In this document: piece by piece, positions 10,547-17,419 of the stretch | How positions within the stretch are numbered: the first letter of the stretch is position 1 | Layout: each line of letters opens with the position of its first letter | Origin: DAIMFL01 sp964372215 | GTDB taxonomy: Bacteria; Pseudomonadota; Alphaproteobacteria; Dongiales; Dongiaceae | Direction: 5' to 3' | Length of the DNA stretch: 40,706 bases | Assembly (NCBI GenBank): GCA_964372215.1 | Contig: CAYJQC010000035.1 | Span: forward strand, 1 to 40,706 | Translations under genes and position numbers: made by a program | The notes under the pieces: generated by a model | Told to the model about the DNA's origin: nothing | The model's input: the letters and a program-made list of their open reading frames with translations, nothing else | The model's database searches: none

Positions 10547-11158
10547 CTAGGCTTCGCGCCGGGTCATCAGATGGTGGCGCAGCAGCACCAGCCGGTCGTT
10601 GCCCCAGAACATGCGGTCGCCGACGAAGAAGGTCGGCACCCCGAAGGCGCCGCGGCGGTGGGCCTCACGCACGCTGTCGAGATGAGCGGCGACGGTCGCC
10701 GGATCGCCGCGCAGGGCGCGGAACTCGACCGGGTCGAGGCCGATCTCGCCGGCGATCTCCTCCAGCGCGGCGGAATCGACCTGCCGGCCATCGACGAAGA
10801 TCGCGGCGAACAGCCGGCGGCTGTACGGCACCAGATGGTTCATCCGGCCGGCGGCGATGCAGGCCTCGGCGAGATGGCGGGGATCGACGCGAAAGCCCAG
10901 CGGCTCGCGATACGGCACGCCATAGTACCCGGCCCAGGCTTCGGCATCGCGCTGGCGATAGGTCCAGTCGTACTGGCCGGAACCGGGCTCGCCGTGGAAC
11001 GGGTTGTGGCCGCGCGCCGCCATCAGGTCGCCGCTCGACAGCGGCCGCCACGCGACCTGGCAGCCGGTCTCGGCCTCGAGCGCGCCGATCTGGGTCGCGG
11101 CCAGGTAGGAGTAGCGGCTGCCCAGCCCGTAATAGAAGTCGACCACCGTCTCTGCCAT
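10547..11158 (-). CDS. DsbA-family / 2-hydroxychromene-2-carboxylate isomerase-like protein
   Basis: A 203-residue cytoplasmic protein of the DsbA/kappa-class GST fold. The N-terminus DFYYGLGSRYSYLA matches the isomerase group (DFYFDFxSPYSYLA type), where a Ser replaces the redox CxxC, so it should use glutathione rather than thiol exchange. The C-terminal GAFGVPTFFVGDRMFWGNDRL is the cis-Pro loop and family ending. The frame is open further upstream, but the ATG at 11158 starts right at the family N-terminus and has GGAG upstream. It diverges from the UDP-sugar dehydrogenase (112 bases between the starts). Substrate unknown. Confidence 0.88.
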   Translation of the reverse strand: MAETVVDFYYGLGSRYSYLAATQIGALEAETGCQVAWRPLSSGDLMAARGHNPFHGEPGSGQYDWTYRQRDAEAWAGYYGVPYREPLGFRVDPRHLAEACIAAGRMNHLVPYSRRLFAAIFVDGRQVDSAALEEIAGEIGLDPVEFRALRGDPATVAAHLDSVREAHRRGAFGVPTFFVGDRMFWGNDRLVLLRHHLMTRREA

Positions 11159-11270
11159 GGCGCGGGCTCCGGGTTGCTCCGGGCCAAGGTTGACATCCCC
11201 TGGGCGCTGGTGGAAAGAGGGCGTCCGTCCGAGCCCTCCGGTCCCCGCAGCATCCGAGTCCGAGCGCCCG

Positions 11271-12626
11271 ATGTCCCTGGATACCGCCGTTTCGAGCCAG
11301 CCCGAGCCGCGCCGCGCCGTCCCCGGCGATCCGGCGGTCGCCGTCATCGGCCTCGGCTATGTCGGCCTGCCGCTGGCGGTGGCGCTGGCGCGGACCCATG
11401 GTGCGCCGGTGATCGGCTTCGACGTGAACAAGGCGCGGATCGCCGAGCTGAAGTCCGGCAGCGACCGGACCGGCGAGATCGACCGGACGACCCTCAAGGC
11501 GAGCTCGCTGACGGTCAGCGACGATCCGGCGGTGCTCGGCAATGTGGGCATCTACATCGTCACCGTGCCGACCCCGGTGGATTCCGGCAACCAGCCGGAC
11601 CTGACGCCGGTGCGCGCCGCCTGCGACACGGTCGCCAAGGCGCTGAAGCGCCGCGCCGCGGCCGGCGAGACGCGGCCGGCGATCGTGGTGTTCGAAAGCA
11701 CGGTCTATCCCGGCGTCACCGAGGACATCTGCGGCCCGGCGATCGAGCAGGTCTCCGGCCTCGCCTGCGGCCGCGACTTCTTCCTCGGCTATTCGCCCGA
11801 GCGCATCAATCCCGGCGACAAGGTGCACACCGTCGACCGCATCACCAAGGTGGTGGCGGGCCAGACCCCGGAGGTGGCGGCGTTGTTGGGCGAGCTCTAC
11901 GGCCGCATCACCTCGGGCGGCGTGTTCCTGGCGCGCGACATCAAGACCGCCGAGGCGGCGAAGGTGATCGAGAACGCCCAGCGCGACATCAACATCGCCT
12001 TCATCAACGAAGTGACCATGATCTTCCAGCGCCTCGGCATGTCGGTGCACGACGTGCTGGCGGCGGCGCGCACCAAGTGGAACTTCCTCGACTTCAAGCC
12101 GGGGCTGGTGGGCGGCCACTGCATCGGCGTCGATCCGTTCTACCTCGCCCATTGCGCCCAGGCGATGGGCCACGATCCCGAGATCATCCTGGCCGGGCGG
12201 CGCATCAACGACGGCATGGGCGACTGGGTGGCGGGCCGCGTCCACGACCAGGCCCAGGCGCTCGGCCACGCCCGCGCCCGCATCCTGGTGCTCGGCCTGA
12301 CCTTCAAGGAAAACGTGCCCGACCTCAGGAACAGCAAGGTGATCGACCTGATCCGCGGGCTCGAATCCCGCGGCCACGCGGTCGAAGTGCACGACGCCTG
12401 CGCCGACCCGCACGAGGCGCAGGAGGAATACGGGGTGACGCTGCGCGCCGACCTCGCCGCCGGCGGCTACGACGTGGTGGTCGGCGCGGTGCCGCACCGG
12501 ATCTATTGCGGCTTCACCGGCGACGACGTGGCGCGCCTGGTCAAGCCCGGCGGCCTGCTGGCCGACGTCAAGGGCCTGTGGCGCGAACTCGAGCTGCCCG
12601 CCGGCCGGCACAGGTGGGAGCTGTAG
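11271..12626 (+). CDS. UDP-N-acetyl-hexosamine 6-dehydrogenase family (WbpO/TviB-like)
   Basis: Oxidises a UDP-HexNAc to the uronic acid with two NAD+, supplying acidic sugars for surface polysaccharide. The N-terminal Rossmann motif is VIGLGYVGLPLA; VTVPTPVD and ESTVYPGVTED are family blocks; GGHCIGVDPFYL carries the catalytic Cys284; ILGLTFKENVPDLRNSK-like (here LVLGLTFKENVPDLRNSK) opens the C-terminal domain. The spacing and motif wording favour the TviB/WbpO (UDP-GalNAc/GlcNAc) branch over UDP-glucose dehydrogenase. Length is 451 aa from ATG 11271; the open frame upstream lacks homology. A decayed piece of a related gene end is found at 15415-15460. The exact UDP-sugar is not determinable here. 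Confidence 0.93.
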   Translation: MSLDTAVSSQPEPRRAVPGDPAVAVIGLGYVGLPLAVALARTHGAPVIGFDVNKARIAELKSGSDRTGEIDRTTLKASSLTVSDDPAVLGNVGIYIVTVPTPVDSGNQPDLTPVRAACDTVAKALKRRAAAGETRPAIVVFESTVYPGVTEDICGPAIEQVSGLACGRDFFLGYSPERINPGDKVHTVDRITKVVAGQTPEVAALLGELYGRITSGGVFLARDIKTAEAAKVIENAQRDINIAFINEVTMIFQRLGMSVHDVLAAARTKWNFLDFKPGLVGGHCIGVDPFYLAHCAQAMGHDPEIILAGRRINDGMGDWVAGRVHDQAQALGHARARILVLGLTFKENVPDLRNSKVIDLIRGLESRGHAVEVHDACADPHEAQEEYGVTLRADLAAGGYDVVVGAVPHRIYCGFTGDDVARLVKPGGLLADVKGLWRELELPAGRHRWEL

Positions 12627-12720
12627 GGAGCCGCATCGTCGCGCCCTCGCCCTTCGACGGGCTCAGGGTGAGGGCGCTCGCGGAGAACGAGCGCTCATGC
12701 TGGACGCCCGTACCGGGGTG
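12613..12720. repeat. Direct repeat copy A (dehydrogenase 3' end plus downstream palindrome)
   Basis: Covers the last codons of the UDP-sugar dehydrogenase and 94 bases after its stop. Its partner is at 15445-15554. From the base after the stop (12627-12720 against 15461-15554) I count 8 mismatches in 94 bases, about 91% identity. It contains one half of the interspersed CTTCGAC-GGGCTCAGGGTGAG element. The two copies bracket the cytochrome operon. Confidence 0.85.
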
Positions 12721-12739
12721 ACAGCGTTTAAACAGCGCG

Positions 12740-12811
12740 CCCTCATCCTGAGCCTGCCGACGGGCGAGGGCTCACGCTCCGGGCTGTCAGGGCCTCCGCG
12801 AAGCTGACAGC
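12740..12811. promoter_or_regulatory. Upstream region of the cytochrome operon with an 8-bp inverted repeat
   Basis: GCTGTCAG (12783-12790) and CTGACAGC (12804-12811) form a perfect inverted repeat with a 13-base spacer. It lies 80-108 bases upstream of the first gene of the PepSY/cytochrome operon and just after a further palindromic repeat half (CCTCATCCTGAGCCTG at 12740-12755). It could be an operator for an unseen regulator or a stem-loop ending upstream transcription. No clear -35/-10 pair can be assigned. Confidence 0.4.
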
Positions 12812-12890
12812 AAGCTTAAATCCGACTTCAGCGCCGTGTCAGGTCGCACGGCGTAGGGTCGCTCCCATCACCGGATCGGAGGACCCTCGG

Positions 12891-13193
12891 ATGAACCGTT
12901 TCCCCTGTTACTTCGCTGCCACCGCGCTTGCGACGATGCTCGGCGCGACCGCCGCCATCGCTGACGAGGACCGCGGCCCCGTCGACGGGATGAGCGAGCA
13001 GGCGATCTCCCAGATCGTCACCTATGCCGGCTACGACGTGGTCGACATCGACCTGGACGGCGACGTTTACCGCGTCGAGGCCTACGAGCCGGCCGGCGCC
13101 CGGGTCGAGCTGCAGCTCCAGGCGGCAGACGGCACCATGCTGCCGCCGCAGGACGCCGAGCGGCGCGCCCGCCTCGACGCCTCGCGGGACTGA
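12891..13193 (+). CDS. Exported PepSY-like small protein
   Basis: A 100-residue protein with a clear signal peptide (residues 1-24, cleavage after AIA) and one PepSY-like unit: an N-terminal helix with MSEQAISQIVTYAGY followed by strands VVDIDLDGDVYRVEAYEP and RVELQLQAADG. PepSY domains are small periplasmic or extracytoplasmic modules, often beside cytochrome b561-type genes and thought to modulate or bind redox partners. It opens the cytochrome operon. Its ribosome binding site lies in CGGATCGGAGGAC, identical to the one before the next gene, which supports this start. A 10-bp hairpin separates it from that gene. Confidence 0.82.
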   Translation: MNRFPCYFAATALATMLGATAAIADEDRGPVDGMSEQAISQIVTYAGYDVVDIDLDGDVYRVEAYEPAGARVELQLQAADGTMLPPQDAERRARLDASRD

Positions 13194-13203
13194 GACGCCG
13201 GAC

Positions 13204-13227
13204 GGCGGGCGGCCCGTGCCGCCCGCC
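13204..13227 (+). other. Intercistronic hairpin in cytochrome operon
   Basis: GGCGGGCGGC (13204-13213) and GCCGCCCGCC (13218-13227) pair perfectly around a 4-base loop. It sits between the PepSY gene and the 43-aa membrane peptide. There is no U-tract, so it is more likely an mRNA stabilising or partial termination element than a full intrinsic terminator. It could set the PepSY transcript level above that of the downstream genes. Confidence 0.6.
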
Positions 13228-13267
13228 GCACCGTGCGGCAAGCCCCGAACGGATCGGAGGACGCATC

Positions 13268-13399
13268 ATGCTCTTGAAGATGGTGGGGCAGGGCCTGGCG
13301 ATGGCCGTGATCGTCGCCGCCTTGGCCTACGGCTATCAGACCTATCGCGCGGACCGGCTCGATACCTCCTTTCTCTCTGTCAAGGAGAGCGACGAATGA
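13268..13399 (+). CDS. 43-aa single-pass membrane peptide in cytochrome operon
   Basis: A short gene missed by size cut-offs. It encodes 43 residues: a short amphipathic start (MLLKMVGQG), one transmembrane helix (about LAMAVIVAALAYGY, residues 10-23) and a polar tail ending VKESDE. Support is positional: it has GGATCGGAGGAC nine bases upstream, identical to that of the PepSY gene, and its TGA overlaps the cytochrome b ATG as ATGA (13396-13399). That coupling suggests a small subunit or assembly partner of the cytochrome b. No family is recognised; function is inferred from context only. Confidence 0.72.
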   Translation: MLLKMVGQGLAMAVIVAALAYGYQTYRADRLDTSFLSVKESDE

Positions 13400-13953
13400 C
13401 CGGCGCTTCCAGCCCTCGCAAGCCTGGCCGCTTTCAGATCGCGTTTCTTTTCGGTTTTCACGCGGCGATCTCCGGCGCCTTTCTGGTCTCCTATCTCACC
13501 GGAGACAGCGACGACGCCTATTTCATGCATGTCTTCGCGGGGTACACGGTGCTCGCCGCGCTGGCGGCCCGCGTGGCGGCAGGGCTTCTCGCCGGTCCGG
13601 GCAACATGCTGCGGCTGCCGCGGCCGGATTGGCCGGCGATCGGGCGCTACGTCGCGCGGATCGCCGCATTCGACGGCAGCGTCTTCCTTGGCCGAAGCCC
13701 GCTACACGGTCTGCTGGCCGTGCTGCTGCTGCTGGGCGTCGGCGTTGCCGCCGCGTCCGGCGCCGTCGCCGACTTCGTGACGAAGGTCGAGGACCTCCAT
13801 GAGGCGCTCGGCGAGGCCGCCCTCTACATCGTCATCGGCCATATCGCGCTGGTTCTCGCGCTGCACGGCCTCAAGCGCCTGAACGCGCCGGCGCCGCTTG
13901 GTGCAAAAGCACCCGTTCCATCCGTCGCCAGTCGAGCCGGAGCCTCCAAATGA
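13396..13953 (+). CDS. Cytochrome b (b561-type) of the SHP/DHC system
   Basis: A 185-residue inner-membrane protein with about four helices. FHAAISGAFLVSYL, MHVFAGYTVLAALAARV and the C-terminal LHEALGEAALYIVIGHIALVLALHGL place His residues (22, 45, 104, 135, 149, 157) as in bacterial cytochrome b561/hydrogenase-type cytochrome b. Such proteins take electrons from quinol and pass them to periplasmic c-type haems, here presumably the diheme DHC and then SHP. The start is set by ATGA overlap with the 43-aa peptide, and its stop overlaps the SHP ATG in the same way. The frame is open upstream to 13024, but that part overlaps the PepSY gene. Confidence 0.88.
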   Translation: MTGASSPRKPGRFQIAFLFGFHAAISGAFLVSYLTGDSDDAYFMHVFAGYTVLAALAARVAAGLLAGPGNMLRLPRPDWPAIGRYVARIAAFDGSVFLGRSPLHGLLAVLLLLGVGVAAASGAVADFVTKVEDLHEALGEAALYIVIGHIALVLALHGLKRLNAPAPLGAKAPVPSVASRAGASK

Positions 13954-14378
13954 ACGGATTCGCCAAGTTGTTTCTCGTCGGCGCCGCGATCGCCGTGACG
14001 CCGGTACTGGCTGTCGCCGGCGACGCCGCACGCGATGCCATCCTGCAGAGCTATGCCGAGCAGGCGGCTGGGGAGGACCCGGGCTTCGCCGGCTTCTCGG
14101 CCGATCGCGGCCAGGCGCTCTACATGGGGCCGCATCAGGGCGGAAACCCGGAGACGACGGCTTGCGCCGCATGCCACACCGCCGATCCGGCGGCCGAGGG
14201 GCGCCATCGCAAGACCGGGCGCGCCATCGAGCCGATGGCGGTGTCGGTCAATCCCGGGCGTTTCACCGATCCCGAGGAGGTCGAGAAGCAGTTCGGCCGC
14301 GACTGCAAGAACGTCCTCGGCCGCGCCTGCACGGCGCAGGAGAAGGGCGACTTCATCGCCTTCCTGATGGGCAAGTGA
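13950..14378 (+). CDS. shp: SHP-type oxygen-binding cytochrome c (DUF1924)
   Basis: A 142-residue periplasmic monohaem cytochrome of the sphaeroides haem protein family. Signal peptide 1-23 (cleavage after AVA); haem motif CAACH at 72-76; family blocks KTGRAIEPMA, NPGRFTDPEEVEKQFGR and the Cys119/Cys127 pair that forms a disulfide in SHP; C-terminal TAQEKGDFIAFL. R. sphaeroides SHP is high-spin, binds O2 when reduced, and uses an Asn as the second axial ligand. In the motif I recall as R-N-C, this protein reads R-D-C (Asp118), which would change the ligand. It is translationally coupled to cytochrome b (ATGA) and has GGAG upstream. Confidence 0.88.
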   Translation: MNGFAKLFLVGAAIAVTPVLAVAGDAARDAILQSYAEQAAGEDPGFAGFSADRGQALYMGPHQGGNPETTACAACHTADPAAEGRHRKTGRAIEPMAVSVNPGRFTDPEEVEKQFGRDCKNVLGRACTAQEKGDFIAFLMGK

Positions 14379-14388
14379 GGCATTGCAG

Positions 14389-14877
14389 ATGATCGATGAC
14401 ACGATGGCGCGCGATCTCCGGCAGGCCCTCGCGCGCTTCGTGACGGGCGTCGCCGTGGTCACCGCGACGGATCCGCGAGGCGCCCCGCTTGGCCTCACGG
14501 TCAATTCCTTCAGCTCCGCCTCGCTGGAGCCGCCACTCGTCCTGTGGGGCCTGTCCAGCCGCTCGTCACGGCAAGCGGGATTCCTGGCGGCGCGCCACTT
14601 CGCCATCAACGTCCTCGGCGCGGCGCAGCAGGAACTGTCGGCGCGCTTCGCCGGGCCGGCCGAGGACCGTTTTGGCGGGATCGAGTGGCGGGCCGGGCTC
14701 GGCGGCGCGCCGCTTCTCGCCGGCTGCATCGCCACCTTCGAGTGCGCGGCGGCGGGGCAGATGCCGGCCGGCGATCACATCATCCTGTTCGGCCGGGTGG
14801 AGCGCTTCCAGCACCGCCCGGGAACGCCGCTGGTGTTTTTCGCCAGCCGCTACGGCCTGCCGCGCGAGGCGGCGTGA
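14389..14877 (+). CDS. Flavin reductase-like (FMN-binding) protein
   Basis: A 162-residue cytoplasmic protein of the flavin reductase-like family (HpaC/RutF type). Visible hallmarks are RFVTGVAVVTATDPRG, PLGLTVNSFSSASLEPPLVLWGLS (FMN-binding loop), HFAINVLGAAQ and the C-terminal PAGDHIILFGRVERF. These enzymes use NAD(P)H to reduce FMN or FAD, usually for a partner oxygenase; no oxygenase is nearby. No signal peptide is present, so it acts on the cytoplasmic side of the same electron-transfer locus. I chose ATG 14389 with GAGG eight bases upstream; an in-frame TTG lies at 14383. It is wedged between SHP and DHC genes, with 10 bases to each neighbour. Confidence 0.88.
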   Translation: MIDDTMARDLRQALARFVTGVAVVTATDPRGAPLGLTVNSFSSASLEPPLVLWGLSSRSSRQAGFLAARHFAINVLGAAQQELSARFAGPAEDRFGGIEWRAGLGGAPLLAGCIATFECAAAGQMPAGDHIILFGRVERFQHRPGTPLVFFASRYGLPREAA

Positions 14878-14887
14878 GGAGGACGTC

Positions 14888-15358
14888 TTGAAGCAGACGA
14901 TTGCCGCCATTGCGGCGTTCGCCGCACTCGTTGCCGGTGCGCAGGCACCGCGCGCGGACGAGTTCGAGTCCGTGCCGCCGGTGACCCATCAGGCGACCCT
15001 CGAGGAATGCGGCGAGTGCCACATGGCCTATCAGCCGGCACTGCTGCCCCGCGAAAGCTGGGCCGCCATCATGGACGACCTGGCGAATCACTTCGGCGAG
15101 GACGCGTCGCTGCCCGCGGCGCTGACCGCCGACATCAAGGCCTATCTGGTCGGCGCCTCGGTGCCGGCGCGGCGCGAGCTCGCGCAGCCGGAACTCGGCA
15201 TCACCGGGCAGCGCTGGTGGCTGCACGAGCACGACGACATGAGGGCTTCGACATGGCAGGACCCGAAGGTCGTCTCCAAGGCCAACTGCGTCGCCTGTCA
15301 CAAGGGCGCCGAGCGCGGGATCTACGAGGACGAAGACGAGGGCTGGGACTGGAATTAG
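14888..15358 (+). CDS. Diheme cytochrome c (DHC family), SHP electron donor
   Basis: A 156-residue periplasmic diheme cytochrome. Signal peptide about 1-24 (hydrophobic AAIAAFAALVAGAQA, then PRADE); haem motifs CGECH (41-45) and CVACH (134-138); RESWAAIMDDLANHFGEDASL and the C-terminal Trp/Asp-rich tail EDEDEGWDWN are typical of the DHC family. DHC is the known tight redox partner of SHP in R. sphaeroides, so it probably bridges the membrane cytochrome b and SHP. The start is a TTG with a very strong GAGGAGG five bases upstream; no better in-frame ATG gives a signal peptide. It is the last gene of the operon. Confidence 0.9.
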   Translation: MKQTIAAIAAFAALVAGAQAPRADEFESVPPVTHQATLEECGECHMAYQPALLPRESWAAIMDDLANHFGEDASLPAALTADIKAYLVGASVPARRELAQPELGITGQRWWLHEHDDMRASTWQDPKVVSKANCVACHKGAERGIYEDEDEGWDWN

Positions 15359-15414
15359 CCGATCCCACGCGCAGAAAAACCCGCTCTGGCCCGCGATTTC
15401 CGGAACCACCCATC

Positions 15415-15460
15415 CGCCGCCGGCTACGACGTGGTGGCCGGCGCGGTGGGAGGCCTGTAG
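15415..15460 (+). pseudogene. Decayed 3' end of a UDP-sugar dehydrogenase gene
   Basis: GGCTACGACGTGGTGG and the next 11 bases (15422-15448) match the dehydrogenase gene at 12465-12491 with one mismatch, then jump directly to its last codons and stop (GGTGGGAGGCCTGTAG against GGTGGGAGCTGTAG at 12613-12626). In frame it would read AGYDVVAGAVGGL and stop. About 120 bases of the source sequence are missing, with GGTG at both edges of the gap, suggesting deletion at a short direct repeat. It is continuous with repeat copy B. Confidence 0.75.
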
Positions 15461-15554
15461 GGAGCCGCATCGTCGCGCCCTCGTCCTTCGATAGGCTCAG
15501 GGTGAGGGCGCTCGCGGAGAACAAGCGTTCATGCTGGGCGCCCGAATCGGGGTG
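15445..15554. repeat. Direct repeat copy B
   Basis: Partner of the copy at 12613-12720, with two extra bases near the stop codon and 8 mismatches over the following 94 bases. It carries the half-element CTTCGATAGGCTCAGGGTGAG. It lies downstream of the DHC gene, so copies A and B flank the whole PepSY-to-DHC operon in direct orientation. Confidence 0.85.
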
Positions 15555-15575
15555 CGAGCGTTCCAGCCGCAGGAG

Positions 15576-15606
15576 TCCTCATCCTTCGACAGGCTCAGGA
15601 TGAGGA
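15576..15606. terminator. Palindromic repeat, likely bidirectional stem-loop
   Basis: TCCTCATCCT (15576-15585) and AGGATGAGGA (15597-15606) pair perfectly around an 11-base loop containing the CGACAGGCTC core. It lies between the convergent DHC operon and heparinase gene, where a two-way terminator would be expected. There is no T-run on either side, so termination is a guess from position. Confidence 0.5.
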
Positions 15607-15624
15607 TCGCAGGTCGGCATCACC

Positions 15625-17316
15625 CTACCGCCGCTTGGTCTCGCGGCCGATCGCCCACTTGACCACGGTCTCGGCGCCGGCGGTCGCGGCGGGGATCACC
15701 ACCTGCTGGGTCTTGCGGATCTCGCCGCGGCGGCCGAGATAGACGCTCTCCTCGAGCGTCACCGCATGGTCGGTCGAGCGCAGGCGCCAGCCATTGCCCG
15801 AGGGCAGGCGCAGGATCGCCGCCATGCCGTTCTGCGCCGGAATCGCCTGCACCGCCGGGTGCAGGTGAAAGCGGATCGCGAAGCCGCGCCCGTCGCGCGC
15901 GCGCACGCCGTCGGCGGCCAGCCGGTCCTCGCCCCTGAGCTCGTCGCCGTTGCCGGCCAGGAACAGGCGGCGGCGATGGACGACGCCGAAGTCCGGGCCA
16001 TAGCCGTCATGGCTGAGGTCGAGCCAGACATTGCCCTCCGATTCCTCGCGCCGGCAGCCGACCGCGGCCGGGCCGCGCAGCACGCCGCCCGCGGGCAGCA
16101 GGATGCTGGAGTTGGTGTCGGCCAAGGTCAGGGTCGAATGGGCCGCGGTCATGCGCTGGGCGCGGCGCCAGCCGGGATCGCCGGGATGGGCGCCGCAGTT
16201 CACGATCAGCCGCTCGCGCCCGACGCTCATCTCGAAGGCCAGGGTGCCGGCATGGGCGTGCTCGTCCTGGCCCGGCGGCGACGGCGCGCCGCTGTCGACG
16301 ATGACCGCGACCCGGCCGGCGGTCAGGCGCTGGAACCCGCTCTGCGGTGCCTGGGCGTGCGGCTTGGTCTTGGCGTCGGCGCGCGACAGCGCCATGTCGA
16401 CCAGCCAGCCTTCCTCCTCGTTGCTGTCGTTGAACAGCGCCAACCCGCCGTCGCCGTGCTGGAACAGCCGCAGGGCCGTCGCCATGCCGTCGATGGCGGG
16501 CTGCAGCCCGGGCGGCCCGGCCCGTTCGGCGGCGGCCAAGGCGGCGCGCATGTCGATCAGGTGCTTCAGCACCGCGAGATGGGTCGAGGGGCTGCGGCTG
16601 GCATGGCCGCCATCGGCCAGCACCTGCAGCTTCAGCTCGCGCTCCAGCAAATGATGGGCGCGGGCCAGCCAGGGCTCGGCCTTGGGCAGGAACAGCCCGG
16701 CATAGACCAGGCCCTTGATCGCCAGCAGCAGGCGGTCGCCGGTCAGCCCGCCCGGCAGCACCCGCGCCAGATGGGCCGCCTGGCGGCCGGCGCTCGCCAG
16801 CAGGCGGCTCTTGAACAGCACGTCGCCGCTGGCGGCGTAGAAATCATGCTGGCCGATCCAGCTCGCCAGGCGCTGGCCGACCAGCTCGGGGCGCCAGCCG
16901 ACCTCGTGCCAATGGCCGCACTCGGCGATCCAGCGGGCGACCAGGTCGCGCGCCGTGCGCCGCCCGGTGTCGCCGCCGACCGCGCGCAGGTCGCGGAGCC
17001 AGGCGAAGCCGTGCAGCTCGGCGGTCCAGGCCGCGCTGGCGCCGGCCGGCTGCCACGGCGGCGCCGGGTTCTGGATCGCCTGGCCTGCCAGGGTGAACTC
17101 GCCGGCCACCAGGGCCGCGCCGCGCGCCGCGTCGCCGGGCCACGGGTCGGGCGGCGTCGTCACGATCGCGCCGGCGCCGCGGCTCGGCAGGGTCATGCGA
17201 TAGAGCGCGCTGGCATAGAGCGGGCGCTTCAGGCGGTACAGCGCGCGCTGCAGCAGCAGCTCGCGCGGCAGGCGCGAAAGTGCCCGCAGCCGCAGCCCGA
17301 AGGGCTCGCCGGTCAC
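15625..17316 (-). CDS. Heparinase II/III family protein
   Basis: A 563-residue protein with an N-terminal alpha-toroid region (GFAWLRDLRAVGG, WIAECGHWHEVGWRPELVGQRLASWI) and a C-terminal beta-sheet domain with HAHAGTLAFEMSVGRERLIVNCG and HSTLTLADTNSS, the usual arrangement of the bacterial heparinase II/III-like family. Members are polysaccharide lyases, but the alphaproteobacterial housekeeping-linked group next to rsmB and purH has no proven substrate. No signal peptide is evident. The start codon is GTG. It is on the same strand and close behind rpe, with a palindromic repeat in the 103-base gap. Confidence 0.9.
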   Translation of the reverse strand: MTGEPFGLRLRALSRLPRELLLQRALYRLKRPLYASALYRMTLPSRGAGAIVTTPPDPWPGDAARGAALVAGEFTLAGQAIQNPAPPWQPAGASAAWTAELHGFAWLRDLRAVGGDTGRRTARDLVARWIAECGHWHEVGWRPELVGQRLASWIGQHDFYAASGDVLFKSRLLASAGRQAAHLARVLPGGLTGDRLLLAIKGLVYAGLFLPKAEPWLARAHHLLERELKLQVLADGGHASRSPSTHLAVLKHLIDMRAALAAAERAGPPGLQPAIDGMATALRLFQHGDGGLALFNDSNEEEGWLVDMALSRADAKTKPHAQAPQSGFQRLTAGRVAVIVDSGAPSPPGQDEHAHAGTLAFEMSVGRERLIVNCGAHPGDPGWRRAQRMTAAHSTLTLADTNSSILLPAGGVLRGPAAVGCRREESEGNVWLDLSHDGYGPDFGVVHRRRLFLAGNGDELRGEDRLAADGVRARDGRGFAIRFHLHPAVQAIPAQNGMAAILRLPSGNGWRLRSTDHAVTLEESVYLGRRGEIRKTQQVVIPAATAGAETVVKWAIGRETKRR

Positions 17317-17347
17317 GGCTGGCGCCCGGCCGGTGTCCGGCCCCCGT

Positions 17348-17394
17348 GCTTCGTCAAGCTCAGCATGAGGGCCTCACCCTGAGCCTGTCGAAGG
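17348..17394. repeat. Interspersed palindromic repeat
   Basis: GCTTCGTCAAGCTCAG at the left faces CTGAGCCTGTCGAAG at the right, an inverted pair with two mismatches and a 15-base centre (CATGAGGGCCTCACC). Same family as the elements at 10351, 18181 and 25348. It occupies the gap between rpe and the heparinase gene. Confidence 0.75.
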
Positions 17395-17419
17395 GGAGGC
17401 CCGTCGCGCATCATGGCCG

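Noticed and set aside
10571..12721. Long plus-strand frame (716 aa) and long minus-strand frame (10665-12611) over the isomerase and sugar-dehydrogenase genes
   Set aside because: Both are shadows of well-supported genes with full family motifs in other frames.
12726..12733. GTTTAAAC palindrome after the sugar dehydrogenase
   Set aside because: An isolated 8-base palindrome with no positional or repeated context; chance is sufficient.
12891..15358. Reading the redox operon as a mobile genetic element
   Set aside because: No integrase, transposase or target-site duplication is visible; only an imperfect flanking duplication is seen, so it is reported as a possible insertion scar and not as a mobile element.
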